Shown piece after piece: positions 7,724 through 16,410 of a stretch of 64,000 nucleotides of DNA. The position numbers and the translations under genes were made by a program. Each line of letters opens with the position of its first letter. Positions within the stretch are counted from its first letter, which is position 1. This DNA comes from Leptothermofonsia sp049200465 (GTDB lineage: Bacteria > Cyanobacteriota > Cyanobacteriia > Leptolyngbyales > Leptolyngbyaceae). The stretch lies in NCBI RefSeq assembly GCF_049200465.1, contig NZ_CP120836.1, forward strand, positions 3,844,001-3,908,000, read 5' to 3'. The notes under the pieces are model-generated. The model was not told the origin of the DNA and did not search any database. It worked only from the letters and a program-made list of their open reading frames with translations.

Positions 7724-8643
7724 GTGAATTCTACAGTCACGGTTACAGTCCCCGCTACTACGGCTAATCTGGGTCCAGGGTTCGATTGTTTGGGAGCAGC
7801 TCTGACGCTCTACAACCAGTTCACTTTTTCGCGATTGCCAACGGGTGGTGATCGCGTAGTGATGAAAGTGAGCGGTGCAGAAGCCGATCACGTCAGCACT
7901 GATAGCAACAACCTCGTCTATCAGGCATTTGCCAGACTATTCCAGCATCTCAATCAAGTCCCTCCTCCAGTCCAGATTGAGATTCAGCTAGGTGTTCCCC
8001 CTGGCACGGGGGTTGGGCAGCTCAGCCACAGCCATTGTCGGGGGCCTGGTTGGTGCGAACGTGTTGGTGAGTAAACCTTTGACACAGAACCAGGTCATGC
8101 AATTGGCAGTGGATATTGAGGGCCATCCAGATAATGTCATTCCAGCTTTGTTGGGGGGGGCTCGCTTAGCAGCAACGGGCATCGATTCCCCCCTGGGAAA
8201 TCTGCGAAATTCCCTGGCACAGAGATATTGTTCCGGTCGTCGCAATTCCCAATTTTGAACTCTCAACCCAGGAAGCTCGACGGGTGCTACCGGCTACCTA
8301 TAGCCGTGCCGACGCCATTTTCAACACTGCCCATTTAGGACTGCTGTTGCGTGGACTGGAAACGGCTAATAGTAATTGGCTAAAAGCAGCATTGCAAGAC
8401 CGAATTCATCAACCCTATCGTCAGCCATTAATTCCGGGCTATGAAGCAGTTCAGTCTGCCGCTATTGGAGCGGGAGCCTACGGAATGGTCATCAGCGGAG
8501 CTGGCCCGACTCTGTTAGCACTCACCGCTCCAGAAACCGCAGAAGCCGTCAGGTCAGCGATGGAATCCGCCTGGGCAAGCCAGGGTACCACAGCGCAGGT
8601 AAAGGTTTTGCAGATTGATACCCAGGGAGCGATCGCTTGCTAA
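7724..8643 (+). pseudogene. thrB: Homoserine kinase, reading frame broken twice
   Basis: ThrB phosphorylates homoserine for threonine synthesis. Three frames together give the full GHMP kinase. Frame 1 (GTG at 7724) gives VPATTANLGPGFDCLGAALT. The next gives LARGLGSSATAIVGGLVGAN, the ATP-binding loop. The last gives VVAIPNFELSTQEARRVLPA and VISGAGPTLLALT. The breaks fall at a run of five C (7997-8001) and of six C (8188-8193). Reading each run one base shorter restores VPLARGLGSSAT and DSPWEICEIPWHRDIVPVV. Such errors in an essential pathway gene point to miscalled bases more than decay. The epimerase gene ends 5 nt upstream. The threonine synthase gene is at about 54 kb. Confidence 0.92.
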
Positions 8644-8801
8644 GGCTACGGAGAAAAAAGGAGTCAGAAGCCAGGAGAGGAACGGTGAAAGGAATGAGTG
8701 AGGGAGGGAGTAGAAAAATATCTTAATCACCCCATCATCCTATCCCTCATCCACCCTTTTGCCTGTCGCTTGTTGCTTGTTGCTTGCTCCTATCTGCTCA
8801 T

Positions 8802-9212
8802 CTACGCAACGTGAAAACGCGGATTTTGTCTCAGTTCACTTAGTTGGAAGTGTTGCATCCAATGAATAAAGGCATCATCAATCAACTCATCATGCTTTTG
8901 AACCAACATGGCTGTGTAGTGCGTTCTCTGTTTAACAACTACAGCACAGCAATCAGAGCCATAAATCGTGGCGTGGTGAAATCCCTCCACTTGCAGCGAA
9001 GACATGAGTAACGACTGCAGCCCCAGCGCTTGAAAAATTGTTTGTACCCAGCTCATGTTGCTGCTTTCTGATGTTGTGTAATACTCCTTAGGCAGACCAT
9101 TCAAGTCAAAGATTGCTACACCCAAAACATAATCAGCATAAGGGATGGGCAAATTTATAGAGGAGGAAATTTCTAATCTATTTTCAATTACAGAGGTCAT
9201 CGACTTACTCAT
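8802..9212 (-). CDS. Conserved hypothetical protein, roadblock/LC7-like features
   Basis: This 136-residue soluble protein starts MSKSMTSVIENRLEI, with an alternative Met at residue 5. The pattern YVLGVAIFDLNGLPKEYYTT, then WVQTIFQALGLQSLL, then ATIYGSDCCAVVVKQRTHYTAMLV resembles a small alpha/beta profilin-like fold of the roadblock type. Cyanobacteria encode many of these as regulators next to signalling genes. No catalytic motif is visible and no partner gene is adjacent. I cannot name a function; the fold assignment is tentative. Confidence 0.6.
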   Translation of the reverse strand: MSKSMTSVIENRLEISSSINLPIPYADYVLGVAIFDLNGLPKEYYTTSESSNMSWVQTIFQALGLQSLLMSSLQVEGFHHATIYGSDCCAVVVKQRTHYTAMLVQKHDELIDDAFIHWMQHFQLSELRQNPRFHVA

Positions 9213-9572
9213 TTAACTAATTAAGCTAATTAAACAGATTACTTAAGCGTAAGAGTGCGATGTGAACTGAGGGTTTCAGGGGTCGGGAGAGGAAGCCATC
9301 GTAGCGCTTTCAAAAGATTTTGAGAAAGAATCTAATACTCAGTCTAAGAAACCACAATCCGTAGGCGCGACCGTGAAATCCTCATTACAGGCTTAACAAT
9401 ACTTGACATTTGTCACTCTACTACTCACTGGAACTTCTTTAGCTCCAACATAGTCATCCCCCTCATCAGGGTACACGCCAGCATTCTCTGTTCTTCCCCT
9501 TTACAGGGAACCATAGGGATGGTTTTGTCATGAGTATTTGCCAGTTTTGTCTTTGAACCGAGTGTGAAACCG
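9213..9572. other. 360-nt spacer without a recognised gene
   Basis: This AT-rich spacer separates divergent genes. It includes CTTGACATTTGTCACTC near 9404-9420, a plausible -35 region for the downstream CAP gene, but no convincing -10 box at the right distance. No repeat family copy or RNA gene was seen. Confidence 0.4.
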
Positions 9573-10115
9573 ATGAAAATCTCTAACCTGATGAAAGTTG
9601 TTGCCCTCAGTACTTTCGCAACAACGGGTAGTCTAATGTCTGCTGTAGCTGCTCCTTTCCCTGATTGGCATCTTTGGCGACCAGTCCAGGCTCCAACCCA
9701 ACGAACCTACCAGGTAACAGCTTCGCGCCAGTCCCTCGAACAATCCGTCCTGACCCAAATCAACCAACATCGGCGGAGCCGTCGGCTCCCTCCCCTGACT
9801 TTAGACTCTCGAATTAGTACCCAGGCCCAGGCTCATAGCCAGGCAATGGCCAGTGGTCGGGTTCCGTTCAGCCATAACGGATTTCAGCAACGGGTACAGG
9901 TGATTGCCCGTTCGATCCCCTATGCTGGCGCCGCAGAGAATGTTGCCTACAATATAGGGCATCAAGATCCAGCCACTCAGGCGGTGCAAGGCTGGCTCAA
10001 AAGTTCCGGGCACCGCAAAAATATTGAAGGAAACTACGACCTGACTGGTATTGGGGTCGCCCAGAATTCGAAGGGGCAGTATTATTTCACCCAAATCTTT
10101 ATTAAACGCCGGTAG
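9573..10115 (+). CDS. Secreted CAP-domain protein (SCP/PR1 family)
   Basis: From the ATG at 9573 (a GTG at 9564 is also possible) the protein is 180 residues. It has a signal peptide (MKISNLMKVVALSTFATTGS, cleavage near AVAA-PFP), a short linker and a C-terminal CAP domain. The domain begins VLTQINQHRRSRRLPPLTLD and has LDSRISTQAQAHSQAM, FSHNGF, AAENVAYN and GWLKSSGHRKNI, which carry the His and Glu of the CAP pocket. Bacterial CAP proteins are exported to the periplasm or cell surface; their activities are poorly known. The gene is monocistronic by context. Confidence 0.88.
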   Translation: MKISNLMKVVALSTFATTGSLMSAVAAPFPDWHLWRPVQAPTQRTYQVTASRQSLEQSVLTQINQHRRSRRLPPLTLDSRISTQAQAHSQAMASGRVPFSHNGFQQRVQVIARSIPYAGAAENVAYNIGHQDPATQAVQGWLKSSGHRKNIEGNYDLTGIGVAQNSKGQYYFTQIFIKRR

Positions 10116-10229
10116 GGGAGAAAGGTAGCAGGAACGGGCAGGATAGACTTAAATCTAAAATCTGAAACTCAAAATCCCAAATCCTTGTACTCTGTACTCT
10201 ATAGCCTATATCCTGCTTCCGATCTCACA

Positions 10230-10859
10230 ATGGCGTTGGAAAATTTTCAAATTTTTGACGGTGACTTGTCTGCTGATCAACTGACTGAGTATCTGAAGGC
10301 GGAGGCGATCGCTGTAGATACTGAAACAATGGGACTGTTACCCCAGCGCGATCGTCTCTGCCTGGTACAACTGTGCGACCCCTGCGATCGTGTGAGTGTG
10401 ATTCGGATTGCCCGTGGACAAACCGAAGCTGCTAATCTTAAGTATTTACTAGAAGCAAATAGTACCCTCAAAGTCTTTCACTTTGCCCGGTTTGATATCG
10501 CCACTCTGCGTTATCACCTGAATATTCAGGTCACGCCACTATTTTGCACCAAAGTTGCCAGCAAGCTCGTTCGTACCTACTCTCCGCGTCACGGACTTAA
10601 AGACCTGATTCAGGAACTTGAACAGATAGAGCTTGACAAAAGTGCGCAAAGCTCTGATTGGGGCAATGCCGCCAACCTTTCTCCTGACCAGCTTCGCTAT
10701 GCCGCCAACGATGTGCGATACCTGTTGAGCGCCTGTAGAAAACTAACCGCAATGCTTCAGCGAGAAGAACGCTGGGATCTGGCCCAACAATGTTTTCAGT
10801 GCCTTCCAACCATGGCAGCACTGGACTTGTTGCAGTATCAAGGTGTATTTGATCACTAG
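10230..10859 (+). CDS. RNase D-like 3'-5' exonuclease
   Basis: From the ATG at 10230 the protein is 209 residues. It contains a single DEDD exonuclease domain: AIAVDTETMGLLPQRDRLCL supplies the first Asp and Glu, FHFARFDIATLRYHL the second Asp, and SPDQLRYAANDVRYLLSA the DEDDy Tyr and last Asp. There is no HRDC domain, so it is shorter than E. coli RNase D and like the small RNase D relatives of cyanobacteria. It probably trims structured RNA 3' ends in the cytoplasm. An earlier in-frame start at 10185 adds residues with no family match. No operon partner is visible. Confidence 0.85.
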   Translation: MALENFQIFDGDLSADQLTEYLKAEAIAVDTETMGLLPQRDRLCLVQLCDPCDRVSVIRIARGQTEAANLKYLLEANSTLKVFHFARFDIATLRYHLNIQVTPLFCTKVASKLVRTYSPRHGLKDLIQELEQIELDKSAQSSDWGNAANLSPDQLRYAANDVRYLLSACRKLTAMLQREERWDLAQQCFQCLPTMAALDLLQYQGVFDH

Positions 10860-11320
10860 CGCTAATGAATGGTATGCAGCGCTGCGAAGGAAATAGGAGT
10901 CAGGAAGTCAAGGGGAGGCATGAGAGTTAAATAACTCCCAAAACCTCACTTTGCCTTTGGCACCCCGCTTCAACTCGGAGATGGTAAGGGGGATAGGCCA
11001 GTTTACTCAGAGAATGCAGTGTTTAAAGTCCATGATCCTAAGCTCTGAAAATTGAGATCCAGTCTTTCTCACATCCCCTTTAAAGCCAATGTCCTAAGCA
11101 ACCTGGCGACAGCTATAGAAGATCGAACGAGCAATGTTCAGTAATTGGCATTGCCAAGCTCCACTCAACTGGGAGTGGTCAGCCACTACTTTTAGGTGGC
11201 TCAAAGTTTAACCCCCTGTCCAGTTTTACGGGTCCACTTCAAACCCCTACTCCATTGCCCTTCATCCGGCTGTCCTCACTTCTCGCTATACTGACGGTGA
11301 GCGTGCATTGACTTGACCCT
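10860..11320. other. 460-nt spacer with a half copy of repeat family 2
   Basis: The only recognised item is the segment CCAATGTCCTAAGCAACCTG followed by GCGACAGCTATAG (about 11087-11119), identical in style to the ends of family 2 elements at 27340-27381 and 28518-28550. The GC-rich hairpin core is missing. The rest shows nothing I can assign. Confidence 0.6.
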
Positions 11321-12181
11321 ATGTCTCTTCTGAAAACGCCTCTCATTGGTTTGAGAGCTGATCACTTTCGTCATCCCCTGGATTTACAGGCAACTGCAAA
11401 TTTGAAGCAACTGCCTGGCTTTGACATGGTGATTCGTAACCTGTTGGGACCTCTGGCTGAGCAAGTTTTTTATTTAGATAACATTGCCTCCAGTGTTTTA
11501 GTGAGTGAAAAGCAGCTTCCCAACTTTCATGCATTGTTGTTGGAAGCTTGCCAGATTCTTGACCTGGAGCCACCACAGCTTTATGTTCGACAGCACCCGG
11601 TTCCCAATGCTTACACGTTTGCCATGCGGGGCAAGAAGCCGTTCATTGTTATGCATACGGCTTTGATTGATTTACTAACTCCTGAGGAGATCCAGGCGGT
11701 CATTGCCCACGAATTGGGGCATTTGAAGTGTGACCACGGGGTTTATCTGACCCTGGCCAATATTTTGATTCAGTTAGCCAGTCTGGGGGGGGTAGCCCAG
11801 GGTTTACAGTCGCAGTTGATGGAATGGGTGCGCTGTGCAGAGTTTACCTGCGATCGCGCCGCTCTCCTTGCGACTCAGAATCCCAGAGTAGTAGCTTCCG
11901 TTTTGATGAAACTCTCCGGTGGTTCTCCCAAACTGGCAGAACACCTGAATCTTGATGCCTTTTTGGAGCAGGCCCGGGCATACGACGACATTAGTGAAGA
12001 TCAGTTCGGTGCTATGCTGAAGCAGGCGATGACTGAACAGTTAACCCACCCCGTTCCAGTTTTGCGGGCAAGGGAGATTGACCGCTGGGCAAGTAGCCGG
12101 GAATACCATTCCCTGCTGCAAATTCGCCCCGTCCAGCCTAATGGAAAAGTTGAAACTAAAGGTGGATGGCGGAATTGGTAG
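11321..12181 (+). CDS. M48 family zinc metallopeptidase
   Basis: The 286-residue protein has the zinc motif VIAHELGHLKCDHGV (HELGH, about residues 130-134) and the downstream third ligand in FTCDRAALLATQ (Glu before Phe-Thr). It has only a weakly hydrophobic stretch after the zinc motif (LTLANILIQLASLGGVAQGL), so it differs from HtpX with its N-terminal membrane helices. Similar short M48 proteins are common in cyanobacteria; substrates are unknown. The start MSLLKTPLIGLRADHFRHP is at a single good ATG. The stop region reads GGCGGAATTGGTAGA, which resembles a tRNA-Leu 5' end by chance. Confidence 0.88.
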   Translation: MSLLKTPLIGLRADHFRHPLDLQATANLKQLPGFDMVIRNLLGPLAEQVFYLDNIASSVLVSEKQLPNFHALLLEACQILDLEPPQLYVRQHPVPNAYTFAMRGKKPFIVMHTALIDLLTPEEIQAVIAHELGHLKCDHGVYLTLANILIQLASLGGVAQGLQSQLMEWVRCAEFTCDRAALLATQNPRVVASVLMKLSGGSPKLAEHLNLDAFLEQARAYDDISEDQFGAMLKQAMTEQLTHPVPVLRAREIDRWASSREYHSLLQIRPVQPNGKVETKGGWRNW

Positions 12182-12369
12182 AACTGTAGAAAGCCTGTTC
12201 ACTACCAATCAATTCACTAAAACTTTATACAGACAGCAAAATATGAATTTCTTGAAAAGAGTTCACTCCGTGTTCTAACGGATACTATCGCAGTCGGGGG
12301 GGTTGGCACTATAGTGATTCCAGATGGAATTCAGTATTTATACGGTTAGTGTTGTCTCCGGAAGAAGCT

Positions 12370-13044
12370 ATGCAGTCTGCTCTACCCATGACGCTCATGG
12401 ACTCCCCTGTAATCGCTCCAGCAGACTTAGAATCTCCCCATCGTTCAGCTTCATCTGTTTTCAAGCGGGCAGTTGATATCTTAGGTAGCCTGGTAGGGTT
12501 GATAGTCCTCGCCATTCTATTCGTTCCGGTTGCGATCGCCATTAAGTTCGACAGCCCTGGTCCTATTTTTTACTCCCAGGAACGTTACGGTTTAATGGGT
12601 CGCCCCTTCCGAATCTACAAGTTCCGCTCGATGGTAGACAATGCCGAGCAACTGAAGGCGCAGATCAAAAATGAAGCAAAGGGGCTCATATTTAAAAACG
12701 AATCGGATCCTCGCATCACTCGTACTGGAAAGTTTCTCCGCCGTACCAGTCTGGATGAGTTCCCTCAATTTTGGAATGTGCTGCGGGGTGAAATGAGCCT
12801 GGTGGGAACCCGCCCCCCAACAGGGGATGAAGTTGCCCGATATGAATTGCATCACTGGCAACGTCTCCGTGTTAAACCCGGTATAACTGGGGAGTGGCAG
12901 GTCAATGGGCGATCGATGATAAAAGACTTTGAAGACATTGTCCGTTTAGATTTGCAGTACCAAAATCAGTGGCATCCTCTCTATGACTTAATCTTGATTG
13001 CTCGAACAGTTCAGGTGATTTTGACTAAGGCGGGCGCATATTGA
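12370..13044 (+). CDS. Bacterial sugar transferase (polyprenyl-phosphate glycosyl-1-P transferase)
   Basis: From the ATG at 12370 (GGAAG upstream; a TTG at 12349 is in frame) the protein is 224 residues. It has one membrane segment (ILGSLVGLIVLAILFVPVAI), then the WcaJ/RfbP catalytic core: SPGPIFYSQERYG, FRIYKFRSMV, RTSLDEFPQFWNVLRGEMSLVG (the catalytic Asp-Glu), RPPTG and KPGITGEWQVNGRS. The enzyme moves a sugar-1-phosphate to a lipid carrier to begin exopolysaccharide or O-antigen synthesis. Short monotopic members like this one lack the extra N-terminal helices of WcaJ. A family 2 repeat follows the gene. Substrate unknown. Confidence 0.92.
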   Translation: MQSALPMTLMDSPVIAPADLESPHRSASSVFKRAVDILGSLVGLIVLAILFVPVAIAIKFDSPGPIFYSQERYGLMGRPFRIYKFRSMVDNAEQLKAQIKNEAKGLIFKNESDPRITRTGKFLRRTSLDEFPQFWNVLRGEMSLVGTRPPTGDEVARYELHHWQRLRVKPGITGEWQVNGRSMIKDFEDIVRLDLQYQNQWHPLYDLILIARTVQVILTKAGAY

Positions 13045-13102
13045 GTGGATGTCAATTTTGATGGCGGCCGGTAGCTTGACGGAGGAAGCCAGAAGTCCGA
13101 TT

Positions 13103-13214
13103 TATAGCTGTCACCAGGTTGCTTAGGACATTGGTTTTAAGGGGGTGTGGGGGCTTCGCCCCCAGCCAGGGTCCACCCCTCCACCCCGTCCTTAGCCTGG
13201 TGGCTATAGCTATA
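13103..13214. repeat. Dispersed GC-rich repeat, family 2, copy C
   Basis: It begins TATAGCTGTCACCAGGTTGC, contains TTAGGACATTGG and the GGGGGCTTCGCCCCC hairpin, and ends CCTGGTGGCTATAGCTATA. Of the copies seen it has the clearest terminal inverted repeats: TAGCTGTCACCAGG pairs with CCTGGTGGCTATA apart from a few mismatches. Confidence 0.8.
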
Positions 13215-13364
13215 TTCTGGCTTCTGGCTTCTGACTTCTCATAGGGTTTTCTTTGGTTGAGATTGGTTACTTTTCGTGCTGTTTGTCGCAGTTCAGGGCA
13301 ATATCAGCCTGGATCTGCGATAACAGCAGATTGCAATCCCAAACTCTCCAGGAGACATACCCTA

Positions 13365-14552
13365 ATGAGCAGCAAATCTTTCTCTTCCATGAGCCGCCGG
13401 ACAGTCATTCGTGGGCTGCTTGCTACCGGGGCTTTTGGGGTTACTTCACGGCTGTGGGCCTGCACTCCCGCTCCTCCGCAAAGCCAGACTGGGCCTTCCC
13501 CTACATCGGGGCAGACTCTAAAAATGGGATTCATTTATGTGGGGCCAGAGGATGATTATGGCTATAACCAGGCGCTTTCGGAAGGGAGGCAAGCGATCGC
13601 ATCACTCGATTGGGTTAAAACTGTCACCGAAGCCAACGTACCTGAAACTACTGCAGTTCAGGAAACCATGCGGAACATGATTGAAGAGGACGGAGCGATC
13701 GCTCTATTTCCCTCTTCCTACGGGTATTACGATCCGCACATCTTAAAGATGGCGCAGGAGTTTCCTGAAGTTCAGTTCTTCCATACAGGGGCGCTTTATC
13801 AAGAAGGCGTTCATCCCAAGAATGTTGGTTCCTACCTTGCCTACCTAATAGAACCTGCCTACATTGCTGGGATTGTTGCTGCCTATATGTCCAAAACAGG
13901 GAAACTGGGCTTTGTTGTGCCCAAGCCTATTTCCATCGTGCTGCGCGAAGTGAATGCTTTTACCCTCGGAGCGCGTAGCGTTAAGCCGGATATCACTGTT
14001 CAGGCTGTACTGACTGGTGACTGGTCCTTGCCTGTGAAAGAGGCGGAAGCAGCTAACAGTCTGGTTGATCAGGGAGCGGATGTAATTACCGGTCGGGTAG
14101 ATAATTTGAAAGTGATCATTACAACGGCTGAGAAACGGGGGATCTACTGCTGTGGTTACCATGTGGATCAATCCGATCTCGCCCCCAAAGGCTACTTAAC
14201 CGGAGTGGAATGGAATTGGGGCAAGTTTTACGTTAACTACGCAGAAATGATTCGTGCAGGCAAAACCTTGATGAACGGAGAGATTCCGCACGTTATTCGA
14301 GGTGGGTTAAAAGAGGGATATTGCAAAAACTCTCCCTATGGTTCGGCTGTAAGCGAGGAAGCTAAAAAAGCCGCAGATCTGGCGAAAGACAGGCTTATGG
14401 ATGGTAGTCTGGTGATTTTTAAGGGAGAAATGAGAGATAACAAAGGCAATGTGGTGATTCCGGCTGGTAAGGAATACACGCTGCAAGCTCCTGAACTAGA
14501 AACGATTGATTGGCTCGTTGAAGGAGTCGCCGGGGACGTGAAAACATCGTGA
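13365..14552 (+). CDS. BMP-family substrate-binding lipoprotein
   Basis: From the ATG at 13365 (GGAG 10 nt upstream) the protein is 395 residues. The N-terminus, MSRRTVIRGLLATGAFGV, is a twin-arginine-like signal and ends at LWAC-TPAPP, a plausible lipobox. The body is a BMP/Med periplasmic binding domain: MGFIYVGPEDDYGYNQALSEG, ALFPSSYGYYDP, KLGFVVPKPI, VDQGADVITGRVDN. BMP proteins bind nucleosides or related ligands for ABC importers. No ABC permease or ATPase of that type is within this window. The next gene, 40 nt on, encodes a GlcG/HbpS-like protein, so the two are probably one operon. Confidence 0.88.
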   Translation: MSSKSFSSMSRRTVIRGLLATGAFGVTSRLWACTPAPPQSQTGPSPTSGQTLKMGFIYVGPEDDYGYNQALSEGRQAIASLDWVKTVTEANVPETTAVQETMRNMIEEDGAIALFPSSYGYYDPHILKMAQEFPEVQFFHTGALYQEGVHPKNVGSYLAYLIEPAYIAGIVAAYMSKTGKLGFVVPKPISIVLREVNAFTLGARSVKPDITVQAVLTGDWSLPVKEAEAANSLVDQGADVITGRVDNLKVIITTAEKRGIYCCGYHVDQSDLAPKGYLTGVEWNWGKFYVNYAEMIRAGKTLMNGEIPHVIRGGLKEGYCKNSPYGSAVSEEAKKAADLAKDRLMDGSLVIFKGEMRDNKGNVVIPAGKEYTLQAPELETIDWLVEGVAGDVKTS

Positions 14553-14592
14553 ATAGTTCAACCAACCCATCGATAGAGGAGCCAGGAGATCC

Positions 14593-15042
14593 ATGTATGT
14601 TCGTCAGGTATCGGAGTTGTCGCTTGAGGGGGCACGGGTGGTGTTGCGAGCCGCGATCGCCCATGCCGAAAAAATGGGAGTTCCCCAGTGTGTAGCAGTT
14701 GTGGATCGGGGAGGCAATCTCATGGCATTTGAGCGCATGGAAGGGGCAAAGTTACTTAGTCAGCACTCTGCGATTCAAAAGGCTATTACCGCTGCCTCCC
14801 ATCGGGTCGCAACGGGCAATCTACCTACCGAGCTGGCTCATGGAATTGCACTGGCGACGGGAAACCGTTACGCCGCGATCGCTGGTGGACTACCGATCGA
14901 GATCAATGGCGAAGTCGTTGGTGCAATTGGGGTTGGCTCCGGTACAGATGAGGAAGACATCGAGGTCGCGGAAGCCGCGATCGCAGCTCTGAAAGCCGCA
15001 ATTCATCCCATCATTCCTCCATCCACCGGATGCTGCCCATAA
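14593..15042 (+). CDS. GlcG/HbpS family protein
   Basis: The 149-residue protein has the family pattern: ARVVLRAAIAHAEKMGVPQC, VAVVDRGGNLMAFERMEGA, IAIQKA-type helix (SAIQKAITAASHRVAT), then GGLPIEINGEVVGAIGVGSG and EDIEVAEAAIAAL. HbpS binds haem and GlcG is found near glycolate genes; many members have no proven ligand. There is no signal peptide, so it is probably cytoplasmic. GGAG lies just before the ATG. It is placed directly after a BMP lipoprotein gene. Its 3' end overlaps the 3' end of the convergent tsaB gene by 40 nt. Confidence 0.9.
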   Translation: MYVRQVSELSLEGARVVLRAAIAHAEKMGVPQCVAVVDRGGNLMAFERMEGAKLLSQHSAIQKAITAASHRVATGNLPTELAHGIALATGNRYAAIAGGLPIEINGEVVGAIGVGSGTDEEDIEVAEAAIAALKAAIHPIIPPSTGCCP

Positions 15043-15665
15043 AACGGCAAAGCCCCTGACCAATGAGGGCGTTTTCCCTGCTGCCAGGCACAGTGAGCCA
15101 GATCTAGAAGACTGCATACTGAAGATCCCAGTCCTCCTTCGACTTTGACCAGATGGTAAGGTTGCCTCTGGCGTGTCACGGTTTGCTGCCATGCTTCTGG
15201 AGTCATTACAGTATCTGGCACAAGGACTTTCAACTGCATTCCATCGGGAGAAGGCTGATAAATTGCACAGAAAAGTTCTTCCCGTTGGGCTCGCATTTGA
15301 ACTGCGATCGCGCACTGCTGGGGTAGGTTTGGCTGCTCAGCCCAGGCGATCGTGGCCAGGGTTGAAATCGCAAACAGGGGAATCTCCAACTGCTGTGCCA
15401 GGGTACGGGCAGCCACGACACCAATTCGAGTTCCGGTGAAGCCTCCGGGTCCCCTGGCAACCGCTATCCAGGTCAGATCTTTCCAAGTCTGCGGTTTCAA
15501 AAACTCTGCCAGATAAACATGCAAATGAGTGGATAGCTCCCGTCCCAGTTCCCAAACCTGAGAGCGGGAATCTCCTGAAAAGTTACTGATGGCAAGTCCC
15601 AGATCAGGGCTGACGGTATGAAGGGCTAAACCGTATTGGTTGGAATTGAAAGGCGCAGAGGTCAA
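15003..15665 (-). CDS. tsaB: tRNA threonylcarbamoyladenosine synthesis protein TsaB
   Basis: The 220-residue protein has the ASKHA fold of TsaB: GLALHTVSPDLGLAISNF at the start, LTWIAVARGPGGFTGTRIGV around residue 65, ARTLAQQLEIPLFAISTL and MRAQREELFCAIY. TsaB works with TsaD and TsaE in making the t6A37 base of ANN-decoding tRNAs. No ATG is available at the 5' end; the frame opens with TTG at 15665, which fits the family N-terminus. A family 20 residues longer is not supported. The gene runs toward the GlcG/HbpS gene and overlaps it by 40 nt. Confidence 0.9.
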   Translation of the reverse strand: MTSAPFNSNQYGLALHTVSPDLGLAISNFSGDSRSQVWELGRELSTHLHVYLAEFLKPQTWKDLTWIAVARGPGGFTGTRIGVVAARTLAQQLEIPLFAISTLATIAWAEQPNLPQQCAIAVQMRAQREELFCAIYQPSPDGMQLKVLVPDTVMTPEAWQQTVTRQRQPYHLVKVEGGLGSSVCSLLDLAHCAWQQGKRPHWSGALPFYGQHPVDGGMMG

Positions 15666-15685
15666 ATTTCGTGAAATATTCCTAG

Positions 15686-16246
15686 TTACAAAAGGCTTAA
15701 TAGAACAAGCAAGACAATAGCAGAAGCGGCTGCCAGCCCCATTACTCCACTGTGCTCGTCTGTTCGATTCCTGGCAGAGGTTAAGTTATGAGTATCCCAA
15801 GATTCTACCCAACGAAGATCAGGCAATCCTGGATGATGAATGGGATATAGACCTTGCTCTCGTAGTAACGGAGACAGGTTAAGTGGGTTTTGATGGTTAG
15901 CTGGCAGGAAGTTGTGCCCTTCCATTCGCAGATGCAAATCAGGCAAGTTTTGGGGAGAAGGCTGCTGTAGAGTCCGCCCTTCAAGCACCGAAGAGAGATC
16001 TATTTGATTTTGGTAATCAGTCCTCTGTAAACCTTGCCTTTCTATCAATGAAGATAAATCCGGTACATTCTGATGAGCAGAGTATAGTAAGCCCGCCACG
16101 TTTGTTAGGAAAGGCAACGTGGGTAGCCGCGACTGAGGTATTTGGGGAAACTGTACTGGATTCTCTAATATTCGCCTCAGGTTTATTCGCCTCAGGTTTT
16201 CCTCTTGCTCTCTACACGATTTAAAGATATCTTCCCAACTATTCAT
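15686..16246 (-). CDS. Tail-anchored protein with 20-residue tandem repeats
   Basis: I do not recognise this 186-residue protein. Residues 1-30 are charged (RRINLRRILENP, itself from a 15-bp DNA duplication). From residue 59 a unit of exactly 20 residues repeats four to five times: QN-VPDLSSLIERQGLQ, QN-QIDLSSVLEGRTLQ, QN-LPDLHLRMEGHNFL, QN-PLNLSPLLREQGLY, then PG-LPDLRWVESWDTHN. QN or its equivalent falls at 59, 79, 99, 119 and 139. The last 20 residues, VMGLAAASAIVLLVLLSLL, form a hydrophobic tail. The layout suggests a repeat domain held on a membrane by its C-terminus. It lies 20 nt upstream of the tsaB start region on the same strand. Codon use is ordinary. Confidence 0.7.
   Translation of the reverse strand: MNSWEDIFKSCREQEENLRRINLRRILENPVQFPQIPQSRLPTLPFLTNVAGLLYSAHQNVPDLSSLIERQGLQRTDYQNQIDLSSVLEGRTLQQPSPQNLPDLHLRMEGHNFLPANHQNPLNLSPLLREQGLYPIHHPGLPDLRWVESWDTHNLTSARNRTDEHSGVMGLAAASAIVLLVLLSLL
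16170..16199. repeat. 15-bp tandem duplication inside the repeat-protein gene
   Basis: ATTCGCCTCAGGTTT occurs twice in direct succession and encodes the doubled LRRI/LRRN segment near the N-terminus. The frame is kept. Confidence 0.9.
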
Positions 16247-16410
16247 TTATGTAATATCTCCTAATAAATATTGAAAATCGACTTATTCATGTGAACTTAT
16301 TGGATTTACAAGCAATTGAATTTACAAGCAAGGCTTAATAGTTGACTGATCCGATACCTACAATTCTAAAAATTTTTCTTGAATGAATCTTAAATTCCTC
16401 CGTCAGGAGT

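Noticed and set aside
12165..12182. GGCGGAATTGGTAGA resembles the 5' part of tRNA-Leu
   Set aside because: It lies in the end of the M48 gene. No anticodon arm, T arm or acceptor partner follows, and no group I intron features were seen.
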